The translations under genes and the position numbers were made by a program. Below, piece by piece: positions 63,124 through 64,000 of a stretch of DNA of 64,000 nucleotides (positions are counted from its first letter, which is position 1; each line of letters begins with the position of its first letter). The notes under the pieces were generated by a model. That model was not told the origin of the DNA, did no database searches, and was given only the letters and a program-made list of their open reading frames with translations. The DNA is from Halalkalibacter krulwichiae (lineage in GTDB: Bacteria; Bacillota; Bacilli; Bacillales; Bacillaceae_D). The stretch lies in assembly GCF_002109385.1 (NCBI RefSeq), contig NZ_CP020814.1, forward strand, positions 1,573,501 to 1,637,500, read 5' to 3'.

Positions 63124-64000
63124 ATGCTTGGGAAAATACTTGTCATAGGCTTTGGTCCTGGAAGTTTTGATCATATGACAAACAGGGCACAAACGGCAAT
63201 ACAAGAAAGTGAATGCATCATTGGGTATAAAACGTACGTTGACTTGATTCAAGATTTACTGACGGATCAAGAAATTATTAGTACAGGAATGTCTGAGGAA
63301 GTCAGCCGTGCTCAAGCAGCGGTAAAACTTGCAGAACAAGGAAAAACCGTAGCTGTCATTTCAAGTGGAGATGCTGGAGTGTACGGAATGGCAGGACTAG
63401 TTTATGAGGTTTTAATCGAAAAAGGGTGGACAGAGAATACAGGAGTGAGCGTTGAGGTGATTCCAGGTGTTTCTGCAAGCAACTCCTGCGCTTCTTTACT
63501 AGGAGCACCGATCATGCATGATGCGTGTACGATTAGTTTAAGCGACCATTTGACACCTTGGTCTCTTATTGAAAAGCGAATTGATGCAGCGGCACAAGCT
63601 GACTTTGTCATTAGCTTATATAATCCGAAAAGCGGTAGAAGAACGAGACAAATCCAAGAGGCTCAGAAGATTTTACTTGAATATCGTTCACCGCAAACGC
63701 CAGTAGGCTTAGTGAAAAGTGCTTACCGAGATCGTCAACAGATTGTTATAACGGATCTTGAAAACATGCTGAATCATGATATCGGCATGCTGACAACTGT
63801 CGTAATCGGGAACTCATCTACATTTCTCTATGATAATAAAATGATAACGCCAAGAGGATATCAAAGAAAATATACGTTACATACTGAAAAACAACGATTA
63901 AGACCGCACGAGCGGTTACGTCATGAGAACGAGCCTTGGGCGTTACATCAAGGGAAAAAGGAATGGGATACTCAGAAATCAGAAACAGCCGCAACGGTAA
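63124..64000 (+). CDS. cbiH: CbiH, precorrin-3B C17-methyltransferase (3' end outside window)
   Basis: Open from ATG 63124 (RBS GGAAGGAGG) to the window end, 292 codons so far. SAM-dependent corrinoid methyltransferase fold: VIGFGPGSFDHMTNRAQ, the SAM-binding SSGDAGVYGMAGLVYE, EVIPGVSASNSCASLLGAP and NPKSGRRTRQ. Catalyses methylation at C17 and ring contraction in the anaerobic cobalamin route. The sequence continues past the usual ~240-residue end (TPRGYQRKY onward), which agrees with the longer CbiH60 form with a C-terminal extension known from Bacillus megaterium. Under control of the two cobalamin riboswitches. Confidence 0.92.
   Translation, partial: MLGKILVIGFGPGSFDHMTNRAQTAIQESECIIGYKTYVDLIQDLLTDQEIISTGMSEEVSRAQAAVKLAEQGKTVAVISSGDAGVYGMAGLVYEVLIEKGWTENTGVSVEVIPGVSASNSCASLLGAPIMHDACTISLSDHLTPWSLIEKRIDAAAQADFVISLYNPKSGRRTRQIQEAQKILLEYRSPQTPVGLVKSAYRDRQQIVITDLENMLNHDIGMLTTVVIGNSSTFLYDNKMITPRGYQRKYTLHTEKQRLRPHERLRHENEPWALHQGKKEWDTQKSETAATV

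Noticed and set aside
1..64000. CRISPR arrays, tRNA or rRNA genes, prophage
   Set aside because: No regularly spaced repeats, no cloverleaf or rRNA-like stretches and no phage structural genes were seen.

Overview
This window comes from a low-GC, spore-former-type Firmicute, most likely a Bacillaceae of the alkaliphilic or halophilic Bacillus group. The signs are AT-rich DNA, strong AGGAGG-type ribosome binding sites, frequent GTG/TTG starts, cre-like boxes, a KtrAB potassium system behind a ydaO-type (c-di-AMP) riboswitch, Zur boxes of the Bacillus type, a YciC/ZagA metallochaperone and a Bacillus-style cobalamin operon. All product names are my own reading of sequence and motifs; no database search was run.

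Layout. 1-6 kb: end of an LVIVD-repeat protein, then a beta-oxidation operon (hydroxyacyl-CoA dehydrogenase/enoyl-CoA hydratase fusion, thiolase, acyl-CoA synthetase). 6.1-8.4 kb (minus strand): ktrA-ktrB and their c-di-AMP riboswitch; ktrB carries an in-frame TAG near its end. 8.5-10.9 kb: small unknown membrane and lipoproteins. 11-14 kb: a DctPQM TRAP transporter behind a cre site. 14-14.4 kb: a repeat element. 14.5-28.2 kb: an acyltransferase, a TetR regulator, and a catabolic block (aldehyde dehydrogenase, two paralogous acyl-CoA ligases, thiolase plus zinc-ribbon partner, alcohol dehydrogenase, esterase, Baeyer-Villiger monooxygenase, SnoaL-like protein, LuxR regulator). Together these could take a ketone to an ester or lactone and on to an acyl-CoA. 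28.5-36.7 kb: a SWI/SNF-type helicase, an ABC-2 exporter and an acidic lipoprotein.

36.9-58.4 kb is the most interesting region. It holds a catabolic gene set with a sigma-54 activator (PrpR type, 54478-56370) and five good -24/-12 sigma-54 promoters in front of four transcription units: enoyl-CoA hydratase; MmgE/PrpD (two promoters in tandem); acyl-CoA dehydrogenase; and a PaaG-like crotonase. The set includes an SLC13-type permease, a TAXI-TRAP transporter, MaoC, an AtuA-like/DUF4387 pair, an ADP-forming acyl-CoA synthetase, hydroxyacyl-CoA dehydrogenase, thiolase, EtfBA and a PaaI thioesterase. The substrate cannot be named from sequence; a branched or dicarboxylic acid is a guess. A 1.06 kb nested repeat/IS remnant lies between the activator and the last gene.

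58.6-64 kb is a metal/cofactor region. Two Zur-box promoters drive a MoaB-like protein and a ferredoxin-like/ZagA pair. Two complete cobalamin riboswitches in tandem, each with its own terminator, then precede a cbi operon that runs off the window (CbiW-like, CbiH).

Quality note. Eleven frame breaks in ten plus-strand genes can each be repaired by adding one G to a run of four or five G. This looks more like systematic G-run undercalling, or a strain-specific slippage process, than ordinary gene decay. Two further genes (ktrB, acyltransferase) have in-frame TAG codons of a different kind.
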